Assembly: GCA_002412705.1 (NCBI GenBank)
Contig: DHVO01000076.1
Location: 1-7,064 of the forward strand
Source: Bacteroidales bacterium UBA5206
GTDB lineage: Bacteria; Bacteroidota; Bacteroidia; Bacteroidales; Tenuifilaceae
Length of the DNA stretch: 7,064 bases
Direction of reading: 5' to 3'
The notes beneath the pieces were generated by a model, which worked only from the letters and a program-made list of their open reading frames with translations, made no database searches and was not told the DNA's origin. Made by a program: the position numbers and the translations under genes. Positions 1-6,905 of this stretch are shown in pieces (position 1 is the first letter of the stretch; each line of letters begins with the position of its first letter).

Positions 1-107
1 GCATAGACTGGATGGTAAAGGATGAACAAGCAACCATATCGCCCAAAGATTTGGTACACCCTCTATTTGCTGATGCCGAAAAAAACTTTACTTATGGTAA
101 AAAGTAA
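1..107 (+). CDS. rmlC: dTDP-4-dehydrorhamnose 3,5-epimerase, C-terminal end only (partial, runs off the window start)
   Basis: An open frame enters from the window edge, with its first complete codon at position 3, and ends at TAA 105-107. It encodes about 34 residues. The tail reads IDW near the start, then ISPKDLVHPLFADAE and a final NFTYGKK. This matches the usual end of RmlC: an I-W motif, then S-x-KD, then a P-L-x-x-A stretch. RmlC epimerises dTDP-4-keto-6-deoxyglucose at C3 and C5, giving the substrate of RmlD. The gene overlaps the chosen rmlD start by 14 bp, a layout typical of translationally coupled rml genes. The active-site His and Asp lie upstream of the window. The assignment rests on a short tail plus the rmlD neighbour, so the context carries much of the weight. 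Confidence 0.8.
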   Translation, partial: IDWMVKDEQATISPKDLVHPLFADAEKNFTYGKK

Positions 108-957
108 ACATACCATTCTTGTTACGGGAAGCAACGGTCAGCTGGGCAATGAGCTTAAGAGGCTCCAACACGAGTACCCTGAATTTGATTTTATATTTAC
201 CGATTCCTCCGATTTGGATATTACCAACAAGGAGAGCGTACACAAATATATAAACAGGGTAAAACCCGATATTACCATAAACTGTGCTGCTTACACCGCT
301 GTTGACGATGCCGAAACAAATGCTAGCGATGCCATGCTGCTTAATGGAGAGGCTCCAGGTTTTTTAGCCGATGCAACTTCACAAATAGGGAAAAAGCTAA
401 TACACATATCAACCGATTATGTATTTGGAGGCTCAGGAAACACGCCATTTAAAGAAAACTCCCCCACAAATCCAAACTCGGTCTATGGAAAAACAAAGCT
501 AATAGGAGAAGCAAATGCCATGAAGATGGGCAATGCAATTGTTTTAAGAACTGCTTGGCTCTACTCTTCGTTTGGGAATAATTTTGTTAAAACCATTAAA
601 AGATTAGCAAGTAGCAATTATGAAATAAAAGTTGTGTTCGATCAGATTGGCTCCCCCACCTGGGCACACGATTTGGCTCAAGCAGTACTAGCAATATGTT
701 CTGCCCCAAACTTCACAACAGGAATATACCATTACACCAACGAAGGGGTTTGCAGCTGGTACGACTTTGCCTTAGAAATTGTAAATTGGTACAACTATAG
801 CTGCAGCGTAATACCTGTTGAGACAAGTAGTTTCCCTCGGCCGGCAAATCGCCCTGCTTATAGTGTGCTCAACAAAAATCTTATTAAAAGCACGTATGGA
901 TTAGCCATCCCACATTGGAAAAAGAGTCTCCAGTGCTGCTTAAAAGAAATAGAGTAA
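94..957 (+). CDS. rmlD: dTDP-4-dehydrorhamnose reductase
   Basis: RmlD (RfbD) reduces dTDP-4-keto-L-rhamnose to dTDP-L-rhamnose with NAD(P)H, the last step in making this precursor of cell-surface polysaccharide. It is a soluble extended-SDR protein. From ATG 94 the product is 287 residues, normal for the family. Visible landmarks are the nucleotide-binding GSNGQLG at residues 12-18, STDYVFGG at 106-113 with the family Thr107, and the catalytic Y131-x3-K135 in YGKTK. Further on come RTAWLYSSFGNNF, the substrate-side VFDQIGSPTW, and FPRPANRPAYSVL near the C-terminus, all typical of RmlD. Earlier in-frame ATGs at 22 and 73 lie inside the rmlC reading frame and would add residues that do not fit the Rossmann start, so ATG 94 is preferred. 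It is cotranscribed with rmlC and the downstream mutase. Confidence 0.95.
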   Translation: MVKSKHTILVTGSNGQLGNELKRLQHEYPEFDFIFTDSSDLDITNKESVHKYINRVKPDITINCAAYTAVDDAETNASDAMLLNGEAPGFLADATSQIGKKLIHISTDYVFGGSGNTPFKENSPTNPNSVYGKTKLIGEANAMKMGNAIVLRTAWLYSSFGNNFVKTIKRLASSNYEIKVVFDQIGSPTWAHDLAQAVLAICSAPNFTTGIYHYTNEGVCSWYDFALEIVNWYNYSCSVIPVETSSFPRPANRPAYSVLNKNLIKSTYGLAIPHWKKSLQCCLKEIE

Positions 958-977
958 GTAACCGAAAAATATTGGCC

Positions 978-2723
978 ATGAAAGAACTTGATATGGACGA
1001 AATGGTTCTGCGCAAGGCAGAGAAGTGGATTCAACCACAATTTGATAAGGTCACACGAGAAAAAGTCCAATACCTAATTGATTCTGATAAAAAAGAGCTT
1101 ACAGAATCATTCTACAAAGATTTGGATTTTGGAACTGGCGGATTAAGAGGAATTATGGGTGTTGGAACCAACCGAATGAACAACTACACGGTTGGAATGG
1201 CCACACAAGGATTATCAAATTACATTTTAAAACAATTTAGTGCTCTTTCTGAAATTCGCGTTGCCATAGCTTTCGATTCTCGAAACAACAGCATGAAGTT
1301 TGCCGACGTGGCTGCAAAGGTATTCTCCTCCAATGGTATAAAAGTTTACCTTTTTGAAGCTCTTAGACCAACTCCAGAACTTAGCTTTGCTATTAGAACC
1401 CTAAAGTGCCAATGCGGAATTGTTGTTACCGCTTCGCATAATCCCAAGGAGTATAACGGCTATAAGGTTTACTGGGAAGACGGTGGACAAATTGTTCCAC
1501 CACACGACGCGAACATCATTGCCGAAGTTAAGCGCATTACAGATATATCCGAGGTAAAGTTCGAAGGGGACAACAATCTAATAAAGGTAATTGGTTCCGA
1601 AATGGACGAGATTTACCTTAACACCCTCTCATCGCTATCGCTATCTCCAGATATCAACAAAAAGTACAGCAACCTAAAAATTGTTTACACTCCATTGCAT
1701 GGTACTGGAGTAAAACTTGTACCTAATGCTCTACATAAATTTGGATTTCAAAACGTTACCACAATTGCCGAACAAGCCGTAATTGATGGCAATTTTCCAA
1801 CTGTTAGCTCGCCAAACCCAGAGGATCCTGCGGCACTTAGCGTTGCTCTAAAAAAAGCCGAAGCCATTGATGCCGATATTGTTATGGCAACAGATCCCGA
1901 CGCCGACCGGGTTGGGATTGGAGTTAAAAACTTGGAAGGCAAATTTGTGCTACTAAACGGAAATCAGGCAGCATCAATACTCATTTACTACCTACTTACA
2001 CGCTGGAGCGAAAAGGGTAAGCTAAAAGGACGTGAGTTTATTGTAAAAACGATAGTAACAACCGACCTTATATCTGAAATAGCAAAGCACTATAGCGTAG
2101 ATGAATACAATGTGCTTACGGGCTTTAAATACATTGCCGAAATGATTAGAGAGCTAGAGGGCGTAAAGACCTTCATTGGCGGTGGTGAGGAGAGCTATGG
2201 GTATCTTGCCGGTGATTTTGTTCGCGACAAGGATGCTGTGCTTAGCTGCGCTCTTTTTGCCGAGATAGCGGCATGGGCTAAAAATCAGAATAAAACTATA
2301 TACCAATTACTTCTAGACATCTATAAACAGTACGGTCTGTTTAAAGAGCACCTTATTTCAATAACAAAAAAGGGTAAAGACGGTGCAGAGCAGATAAAAC
2401 AGATGATGAAGGAGTTCAGACAATCGCCACCCGAAACCATTGATGGTTCACCTGTTGTAAAAATATACGATTATGAGCTAGGGCTTATTGTTGATAAAGT
2501 GGACGGATCAAAAACACCTATGAATATGCCCAAATCCGATGTGCTACAATTCTTAACAAAGGATGGCACTCGAATATCGGTAAGACCATCGGGAACCGAG
2601 CCTAAAATCAAGTTCTACTTTGGGGTAAAGCAAGAGGTATCCGACCCCAAAAGAGTAGAGCTGGAAATAGAATCTCTAGATCAGAAAATCGCTAGAATTG
2701 TAGAAGAACTAAAAATACAGTAG
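978..2723 (+). CDS. Phosphoglucomutase/phosphomannomutase family phospho-sugar mutase
   Basis: This is an alpha-D-phosphohexomutase of 581 residues, the long form often annotated as phospho-sugar mutase in Bacteroidota. It should interconvert hexose 1- and 6-phosphates through a phosphoserine. All four family motifs are present. TASHNPKEYNGYK carries the phosphoserine S153. The Mg-binding DPDADR is at 306-311 and the sugar-binding GGEES at 402-406. The phosphate-binding RPSGTEPK begins at R536. Glucose versus mannose preference cannot be read from the sequence with confidence; long homologues are usually phosphoglucomutases. The frame could open at TTG 915 inside rmlD, but ATG 978 lies 20 bp after the rmlD stop and gives a normal N-terminus. 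Its position after rmlCD fits a role supplying glucose-1-phosphate to dTDP-rhamnose synthesis, which is an inference from context. Confidence 0.94.
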   Translation: MKELDMDEMVLRKAEKWIQPQFDKVTREKVQYLIDSDKKELTESFYKDLDFGTGGLRGIMGVGTNRMNNYTVGMATQGLSNYILKQFSALSEIRVAIAFDSRNNSMKFADVAAKVFSSNGIKVYLFEALRPTPELSFAIRTLKCQCGIVVTASHNPKEYNGYKVYWEDGGQIVPPHDANIIAEVKRITDISEVKFEGDNNLIKVIGSEMDEIYLNTLSSLSLSPDINKKYSNLKIVYTPLHGTGVKLVPNALHKFGFQNVTTIAEQAVIDGNFPTVSSPNPEDPAALSVALKKAEAIDADIVMATDPDADRVGIGVKNLEGKFVLLNGNQAASILIYYLLTRWSEKGKLKGREFIVKTIVTTDLISEIAKHYSVDEYNVLTGFKYIAEMIRELEGVKTFIGGGEESYGYLAGDFVRDKDAVLSCALFAEIAAWAKNQNKTIYQLLLDIYKQYGLFKEHLISITKKGKDGAEQIKQMMKEFRQSPPETIDGSPVVKIYDYELGLIVDKVDGSKTPMNMPKSDVLQFLTKDGTRISVRPSGTEPKIKFYFGVKQEVSDPKRVELEIESLDQKIARIVEELKIQ

Positions 2724-2730
2724 CATCAAT

Positions 2731-3147
2731 ATGAAATCGTACAGAAAGGAACTTTGGTTTGAAACGCCTAACCGTAGAGATTTTCAAAACATTACACCCA
2801 CTATTGAGCGCTGCTTAGCCGAGAGCGGTATAACAGAGGGACTTTGCCTTGTTAATGCAATGCACATAACATCAAGCATTTTTATAAATGATGACGAGAG
2901 TGGATTGCATCACGATTTCGAGGTTTGGCTGGAGAAACTTGCTCCGGAGAAGCCCTACTCCATGTATAAGCATAATGGCTACGAAGATAATGCCGATGCC
3001 CACCTAAAACGGACCATAATGGGTCGCGAGGTTGTGGTTGCTGTAACCAACGGGAGACTGGACTTTGGCCCATGGGAACAGATATTCTATGGCGAATTTG
3101 ATGGGAAACGTAAAAAGCGTGTTTTGGTAAAAATAATTGGAGACTAG
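2731..3147 (+). CDS. yjbQ: YjbQ family protein (UPF0047; secondary thiamine-phosphate synthase-like)
   Basis: This small cytosolic protein of 138 residues spans the whole YjbQ/UPF0047 fold. Landmarks are SGITEGL at 32-38, the conserved His in AMHIT (H45) and ND-D-ESGLHHD at 53-62. Further on are YKHN at 79-82, NADAHL at 87-92 with a second conserved His, and GRLDFGPWEQI followed by GEFDGKRKKRV to the end. Family members can weakly replace thiamine-phosphate synthase in Escherichia coli, but their physiological role is unsettled. The central HTT and GTWQ of many members read HIT and GPWEQ here, which I believe is normal for the Bacteroidota branch. The start lies 7 bp after the mutase stop, so it is almost certainly the last gene of the rml-mutase transcript. 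A strong terminator follows. Confidence 0.9.
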   Translation: MKSYRKELWFETPNRRDFQNITPTIERCLAESGITEGLCLVNAMHITSSIFINDDESGLHHDFEVWLEKLAPEKPYSMYKHNGYEDNADAHLKRTIMGREVVVAVTNGRLDFGPWEQIFYGEFDGKRKKRVLVKIIGD

Positions 3148-3183
3148 CCTCCATAGCATACAAAATCCCAATACTTTATATTT

Positions 3184-3232
3184 AAATCAACCTGTTTTAG
3201 GTCTTCCCCTTAAGCAGGTTGATTTATTTTTA
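3184..3232 (+). terminator. Intrinsic terminator between convergent operons
   Basis: A perfect 11-bp inverted repeat has arms AAATCAACCTG (3184-3194) and CAGGTTGATTT (3215-3225). The 20-nt interval pairs further, with 3195-3201 against 3208-3214 and one T-T mismatch and one G-T pair, leaving a loop of about 6 nt. The downstream arm runs into ATTTTTA, giving a T-rich tail on the plus strand. This ends the rmlC-yjbQ transcript. On the minus strand the tail is T/A-mixed (ATTTAAATATAAAG), so it may also slow transcription from the convergent helicase gene, but less convincingly. Confidence 0.85.
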
Positions 3233-3253
3233 GCTAGCAGAAAATAGCTTACC

Positions 3254-4669
3254 CTAAGGGAAAAAATCTTTAGCAAAATTTACCAAATACACTTTCTCCG
3301 TTGCACGGGTTAGCGCTGTGTATAGCCATCGGAGGTACTCGCGACTCATCATATCCTCCTTAAAAAAACCTTGATCGATAAAAACAGCAGGCCATTGCCC
3401 CCCCTGTGCCTTATGGCAGGTAACAGCATAAGCAAACTTACACTGCATTGCGTTAAAGTATGGATCCTCCTTCATTTTTTTGTAGCGCTCCTTTTTGGTT
3501 TTAAGGTGAGCATAATCTTCGGCAACGCTATCGTACAAGGCTCGCATTTGGTTTGAGTTCAAAGCAGGGCCATCAAGGGTTAGCGTATCAAGAATAATTC
3601 GAGCCTCTATCTCAATATCATTGTAGTCACTAAAGCGTAACAGCACATCGGCAAATCTAAAACCGTACATTTCTGTGGTGCGTCTAACACGCAACACTTC
3701 TGCAATATCGCCATTGGCAATAAAGCTAATCTCTTTACTACCCTCTACCCAGTAGTAGCTATTCTTTGCAATCATAATAAAATCGCCAGGCGATAGCTCC
3801 TCCTCACGCCACAGTATCCGCCCACGAATCCCTTCGTTATACCTATTTGCTCGTTTATTGCTGTAGCAAAGCACAACCGTACCTTCCCTATCGTATTTAG
3901 AATAGGTTTCCTCTATAACCTCAAGCAAATCGGCTCCCGACAATCTCACAATATCAGAAAAACCCTCCAACTTAAACTTTGGCGTCGTTATGCTCTCTTC
4001 GCTCAGCATCTCTCTAAGTAATGTAGCATTGTAAAGAATTCCTGACTCTTGCTCCTGTCTTACAACTTCGGTTAGCAATGCCTCAACAACGTTTAGCCCC
4101 ATTGCTTGCAGCTCATTGCTGTCAAGCGCAGGGCTTTCCTCAAAACCAACAGGAGGTAGCTGGGCATTATCGCCCGAAAGAATAAGCTTGCACCCCTCCC
4201 CTTGATTTATAAACGATAACAAATCATCTAACAAACGACCAGAACCAAACAAGCTGCCATCAAGCTGGTTGTTAGTAAGCATTGAGGCCTCATCAACAAT
4301 AAAAACAGCATTCTTTAAGTTGTTAAAGTTGATGTCGAAATGGCCAAAGCCATCCCCATCGGAACGTTGCCTGTAAATCCACTTATGGATTGTGAATGCA
4401 GGAGCATTACAATACGCCGAAAGTACTTTGGCAGCACGACCAGTAGGCGCAAGCAATACCGCCTTTAGACCCAATTCATTAAGCGTTTTTACCAGTGAAC
4501 CAAGCAGCGTAGTCTTTCCTGTACCAGCATACCCTTTTAGCAAGAAGCAGGAGTCCTTTTTGTGATGCATAATAAACTCTGAAAGAAGGCTTGCTGCATT
4601 TTGTTGCCCAGGAGTTAAAGAGAAACCAACTTTATCTGTCAGAATTTGATTAAAATGGTTTTTTAGCAT
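3254..4669 (-). CDS. RecD/Pif1-like ATP-dependent DNA helicase (superfamily 1B)
   Basis: This 471-residue helicase is related to the RecD2/Pif1 group and would unwind DNA 5' to 3' using ATP. Motifs run in order: LTPGQQNAA (18-26), Walker A GYAGTGKTT (46-54), motif Ia LLAPTGRAAK (72-81) and Walker B IVDEAS (124-129). Motif III is SGDNAQLPPVG (165-175), then comes EVVRQE. Near the C-terminus are TCHKAQGGQW (417-426), typical of the UvrD_C_2 domain, and the arginine-finger motif YTALTRA (450-456). The N-terminal region of full-length RecD2 proteins is absent, and there is no recB or recC nearby, so this is a stand-alone helicase rather than an exonuclease V subunit. A role in replication or repair is inferred from the family. 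The gene is monocistronic here, convergent with yjbQ and divergent from the membrane-protein gene. ATG 4669 is used because it gives a complete domain. Confidence 0.93.
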   Translation of the reverse strand: MLKNHFNQILTDKVGFSLTPGQQNAASLLSEFIMHHKKDSCFLLKGYAGTGKTTLLGSLVKTLNELGLKAVLLAPTGRAAKVLSAYCNAPAFTIHKWIYRQRSDGDGFGHFDINFNNLKNAVFIVDEASMLTNNQLDGSLFGSGRLLDDLLSFINQGEGCKLILSGDNAQLPPVGFEESPALDSNELQAMGLNVVEALLTEVVRQEQESGILYNATLLREMLSEESITTPKFKLEGFSDIVRLSGADLLEVIEETYSKYDREGTVVLCYSNKRANRYNEGIRGRILWREEELSPGDFIMIAKNSYYWVEGSKEISFIANGDIAEVLRVRRTTEMYGFRFADVLLRFSDYNDIEIEARIILDTLTLDGPALNSNQMRALYDSVAEDYAHLKTKKERYKKMKEDPYFNAMQCKFAYAVTCHKAQGGQWPAVFIDQGFFKEDMMSREYLRWLYTALTRATEKVYLVNFAKDFFP

Positions 4670-4696
4670 AGTTTCAGATAAAAATTAGCTGGTCGG

Positions 4697-4726
4697 TTTC
4701 AAATTAATTTAATGTTTTTAAATTTG
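4697..4726 (+). promoter_or_regulatory. Promoter of the membrane protein-DUF3822-rsmD operon
   Basis: TAAATTTG at 4719-4726 matches the Bacteroidota -7 consensus TAnnTTTG exactly. TTTC at 4697-4700, 18 nt upstream, is a one-mismatch -33 element (consensus TTTG). Transcription would start near 4733, about 20 nt before ATG 4755. A short inverted repeat, TTTGC-AG-GCAAA at 4723-4734, overlaps the -7 box and could be an operator or chance. Confidence 0.55.
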
Positions 4727-4734
4727 CAGGCAAA
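4700..4734 (-). promoter_or_regulatory. Possible promoter of the helicase gene
   Basis: Read on the minus strand, TTTG (complement of 4731-4734) is followed after 23 nt by TTAATTTG (complement of 4700-4707). The latter matches the Bacteroidota -7 element TAnnTTTG in 7 of 8 positions, counting the two free ones. Transcription would begin roughly 24 nt before the helicase ATG. The spacing is at the long end of the usual range, so this is tentative. It interleaves with the plus-strand promoter elements. Confidence 0.35.
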
Positions 4735-4754
4735 CTTAACCTAAATTGAGCAAA

Positions 4755-5354
4755 ATGAAAACTGTTTGGCAAATCCTGCTTTTCATAGGTATTGTAGTGC
4801 TTTCCTACTTAATTTACGATAGCGTAATGACCCCTATTCGCTTCAACAAAGAAAAAGACAGGAGATATGACAAAACTATTGAGCGACTTAAAGATATTCG
4901 GACAGCACAATTAGCTTACCGCTCTCAGTACAATAAGTTTACTGGAAGTTTTGATACCCTAATCAACTTTGTGAAGTTCGATTCATTTAAAGTGGTAAAA
5001 GCGATTGGTTCACTAGATGACTCTGCCGCTGTTGCCGAAGGGCGTATTAGCCGTGACACCATTAGGGTGAGCGTACTAGACAGCTTATTTAAAAATGGTT
5101 ACCCAATCGACTCTCTTCGTTTCGCTCCATTTGTGAAAGCTCCATTCGAAATGGCTGCTGGCGAAATTGAAACAGGTTCTAAGGTAAAAGTAAAAGTGTT
5201 TGAATGCAAAGTACACAATGATGTACTTCTAAATGGACTTGATCGTCAGCTTATTGTTAATCTGAACGATCAGCGTAAGAAGTTAAACAAATACCCTGGA
5301 TTACAAGTTGGTTCTCTTACAGAAGCTACTAACAATGCTGGTAACTGGGAATAG
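4755..5354 (+). CDS. Membrane-anchored protein of unknown function
   Basis: I do not recognise a named family for this 199-residue product. The N-terminus has a single hydrophobic helix at about residues 5-21 (WQILLFIGIVVLSYLIY) after a short basic start. A charged, probably helical stretch follows at 30-58, containing RLKDIRTAQLAYRSQY, then KFTGSFDTLINFVK at about 61-74. The rest is soluble and probably beta-rich. A single N-terminal helix continuing into an amphipathic helix with a Y-x-x-x-F/Y-T segment resembles pseudopilins in outline, but no prepilin-peptidase site is present, so this is only a shape likeness. Topology is probably one membrane anchor with the bulk in the periplasm. TTG 4746 could add three residues; ATG 4755 is preferred because it is a standard start and follows AGCAAA. 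It lies 11 bp before the DUF3822 gene and is probably cotranscribed with it. Confidence 0.8.
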   Translation: MKTVWQILLFIGIVVLSYLIYDSVMTPIRFNKEKDRRYDKTIERLKDIRTAQLAYRSQYNKFTGSFDTLINFVKFDSFKVVKAIGSLDDSAAVAEGRISRDTIRVSVLDSLFKNGYPIDSLRFAPFVKAPFEMAAGEIETGSKVKVKVFECKVHNDVLLNGLDRQLIVNLNDQRKKLNKYPGLQVGSLTEATNNAGNWE

Positions 5355-5365
5355 CCTGAAACAAA

Positions 5366-6211
5366 ATGCTGAAAATAGAACTGTTTGACGAAACGTTTGA
5401 TCAAAACAGAACTGAGTCCTATTCACTATCCATTCAGGCTTGCCTGAATGGATTTTATTTTAGTGTAAAGGACCTAGTTCGAGACTACTTTATTGTCCTT
5501 GTAGGAATGCCCTTGGACACACCTCTCACTGAGAATAGCGAATGGTATAATGCTACAAATGAACTGATCAACAAGTACCCTTGGATAAAGAATTCGTTTA
5601 AAAAGGTATCGATTTCTTTTGAATCTCCTGTGTTCACTGTAGTACCTAGCCCCCTCTTTCAAACAGAAAAGGCGAAGTCATTACTTGAACTCACAAATGA
5701 CGTACCTCCGTTATACGAAGTAAGGTATAACTCCTTTGAAAAGTTCAATGCTACTATAGTGTTTGCCTTACCATGCACCTTGGTTAAGGCTCTCAGTGAT
5801 ATACACACAAACATACAAGTTATCAGTTTCACTACACCAGGGTTACACCAGCTTGCGGAAAAGGCTGGAGAGGACAGAAACATAGCCTATATATGCTTAG
5901 CCGATAAATTTGCTGCATTTAATATAGCAAAGAACAACACCCTAGTCCATTCTGGCTCGTTCCCTATTGTAAGTACAGAGGAGACCGTTTATCACATATT
6001 AAATACCTTTAAACATCTTGAGGTTAACACCCAGTTGTCCGAAGTGATTATTTGCGGGAAAAACGACGAAGAAGAGCAACTTGAGTCTTTGCTTGGTAGA
6101 TTTGTTCATAAAACACAAAAGGATTCACCAGAAGGCACACACTTTAGCTACTTGCTCTCTAGGCAACGTAGCCGATTTGCAAATCTATTTAACCTGTCAT
6201 CATGCGAATAG
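5366..6211 (+). CDS. DUF3822 family protein
   Basis: This 281-residue protein has no membrane segment or signal peptide. It matches the Bacteroidota-restricted DUF3822 family in length, in its position beside rsmD, and in the N-terminal SLSIQACLNGFYFSVKD (residues 20-36) and FTVVPSPLF (90-98) segments. As I recall, a structural-genomics model of a Bacteroides member has an actin-like ATPase fold; function is unknown. The central VISFTTPGLHQL, IAYICLADKFAAFNIA and VIICGK stretches alternate strands and helices, as expected for such a fold. No clear ATP-binding DxG motif stands out. It starts 11 bp after the membrane-protein gene and its last 10 bp overlap rsmD, implying coupled translation. 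A strong hairpin lies within its first 30 codons (separate entry). Confidence 0.85.
   Translation: MLKIELFDETFDQNRTESYSLSIQACLNGFYFSVKDLVRDYFIVLVGMPLDTPLTENSEWYNATNELINKYPWIKNSFKKVSISFESPVFTVVPSPLFQTEKAKSLLELTNDVPPLYEVRYNSFEKFNATIVFALPCTLVKALSDIHTNIQVISFTTPGLHQLAEKAGEDRNIAYICLADKFAAFNIAKNNTLVHSGSFPIVSTEETVYHILNTFKHLEVNTQLSEVIICGKNDEEEQLESLLGRFVHKTQKDSPEGTHFSYLLSRQRSRFANLFNLSSCE
5428..5462 (+). terminator. Terminator-like hairpin inside the DUF3822 gene
   Basis: Arms ATCCATTCAGGC (5428-5439) and GCCTGAATGGAT (5442-5453) are perfectly complementary over 12 bp, separated only by TT. In RNA the innermost pair would open or form a CUUG tetraloop, giving a very stable stem. The right arm runs directly into TTTATTTTA, so the layout is that of an intrinsic terminator. 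It sits about 60 nt into the coding sequence, over codons 22-29. It may act as an attenuator limiting rsmD expression when translation is slow, or it may be coincidental. Confidence 0.45.
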
Positions 6212-6744
6212 TTAGCGGCTCCTTTAAGGGGAAGCACATTGTACCCCCAAAAAATTTCAAGGCAAGACCTACCACTGATTTTGCTAAAGTGAGCCTCTTC
6301 AATATACTAGCCAATAGCTATGATTTTGAAGAGCTGCGCGTGCTTGATCTTTTCTCCGGAACTGGAGGTATCAGTTTTGAATTTGCCTCCAGAGGATGCA
6401 GTAGCATTGATTTGGTTGAAATAAACGCCGTGCACTATAACTTCATAAAGAAAGCAGCCGATTTAATGGGCTTCAAGCAAATTAGAACCTTTAAACAGAA
6501 TGCATTCGTTTTTCTAAAAGTATGTAATCAAACTTACGATTTAATCTTTGCCGATCCGCCCTATGATCTTGAGGGCATAGAAACACTCCCAACAATTGTA
6601 TTCGGAAAAAAGATACTGGCTAAGGGTGGTATTTTTATTTTAGAACACTCCAAAAGCTATCACTTTGATAATCACCCAAACTTTATAAATACTAGGAAAT
6701 ACGGCAGTGTGAACTTTTCATTTTTTTCTGAAAAAGAAGAATAA
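6202..6744 (+). CDS. rsmD: 16S rRNA (guanine(966)-N(2))-methyltransferase RsmD
   Basis: RsmD methylates N2 of G966 in helix 31 of 16S rRNA, acting on assembled small-subunit particles with S-adenosylmethionine. The 180-residue product has the normal family length. It opens with MRIVSGSFKGK, followed by RPTTDFAKVSLFNIL (22-36), where the family usually has an RPTTD-x-(A/V)-(K/R)-E pattern. The SAM-binding motif I is LDLFSGTGGISFE (48-60) and the acidic ribose contact is VEIN (72-75). The catalytic DPPY (118-121) lies in FADPPYD, then LAKGG marks the following strand. ATG 6202 falls inside the end of the DUF3822 gene, a 10-bp overlap that fits translational coupling. No hairpin terminator is obvious after the stop. 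The tRNA promoter begins 15 bp downstream. Confidence 0.95.
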   Translation: MRIVSGSFKGKHIVPPKNFKARPTTDFAKVSLFNILANSYDFEELRVLDLFSGTGGISFEFASRGCSSIDLVEINAVHYNFIKKAADLMGFKQIRTFKQNAFVFLKVCNQTYDLIFADPPYDLEGIETLPTIVFGKKILAKGGIFILEHSKSYHFDNHPNFINTRKYGSVNFSFFSEKEE

Positions 6745-6758
6745 TTTTCAAAAAAGCC

Positions 6759-6789
6759 TTTGCAGTTTCTGAAAGAACACATATATTTG
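6759..6789 (+). promoter_or_regulatory. Promoter of the tRNA-Asp locus
   Basis: TTTG at 6759-6762 and TATATTTG at 6782-6789 match the Bacteroidota -33 (TTTG) and -7 (TAnnTTTG) elements exactly, 19 nt apart. A GC-rich GCACCGCG follows at the expected start region, near 6796. The leader to the first tRNA unit would be about 70 nt. The 320 nt after rsmD hold only this promoter and the two tRNA-Asp units. Confidence 0.8.
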
Positions 6790-6841
6790 CACCGCGAAAA
6801 ACACGAGAGAATATCGGTAATACATCGCAAAGGGAAAAGAA

Positions 6842-6905
6842 GTTCTTGATTTTTTGATGATATTTTTGGTCTGGTAGTTCAGTTGGTTAGAATACATGCC
6901 TGTCA
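6842..6905 (+). repeat. Direct repeat, copy 1 (spacer plus tRNA-Asp 5' half)
   Basis: These 64 nt recur at 6959-7021 with a single difference: a run of six T (6850-6855) is five T (6967-6971) in the second copy. The repeat contains 26 nt of spacer (GTTCTTGA, T-run, GATGATATTTTT) and the tRNA-Asp sequence from its first base through A37/38 of the anticodon loop. Identity stops abruptly at 6906/7022. Confidence 0.95.

Noticed and set aside
915..977. Extension of the sugar mutase to a TTG start inside rmlD.
   Set aside because: The extra 21 residues are the rmlD end read in another frame, and ATG 978 gives a normal family N-terminus.
2863..3082. Non-consensus residues in YjbQ (HIT for HTT, GPWEQ for GTWQ).
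   Set aside because: The rest of the fold is intact, and I believe these variants are usual in Bacteroidota YjbQ proteins, so they do not mark a broken or novel enzyme.
2882..3163. A 93-codon minus-strand open frame opposite yjbQ.
   Set aside because: It lies antisense to a clear YjbQ gene, has a composition unlike a real protein here, and runs into the terminator region. The same applies to the other short antisense frames.
3232..3260. Small inverted repeats AGCTA/TAGCT and CCC-TAA-GGG just after the helicase stop.
   Set aside because: The stems are only 3-5 bp with no T-run in the helicase direction, so they are not supportable as a separate terminator.
3254..4669. The helicase as part of a defence or mobile system.
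   Set aside because: It carries only the standard RecD/Pif1-like core, and its neighbours are housekeeping genes with no nuclease or accessory partner.
6715..6760. A/T-rich complementary runs around the rsmD stop as a possible terminator.
   Set aside because: The pairing is A/T only, has no G-C stem and overlaps the coding end; runs like this are common in AT-rich DNA.
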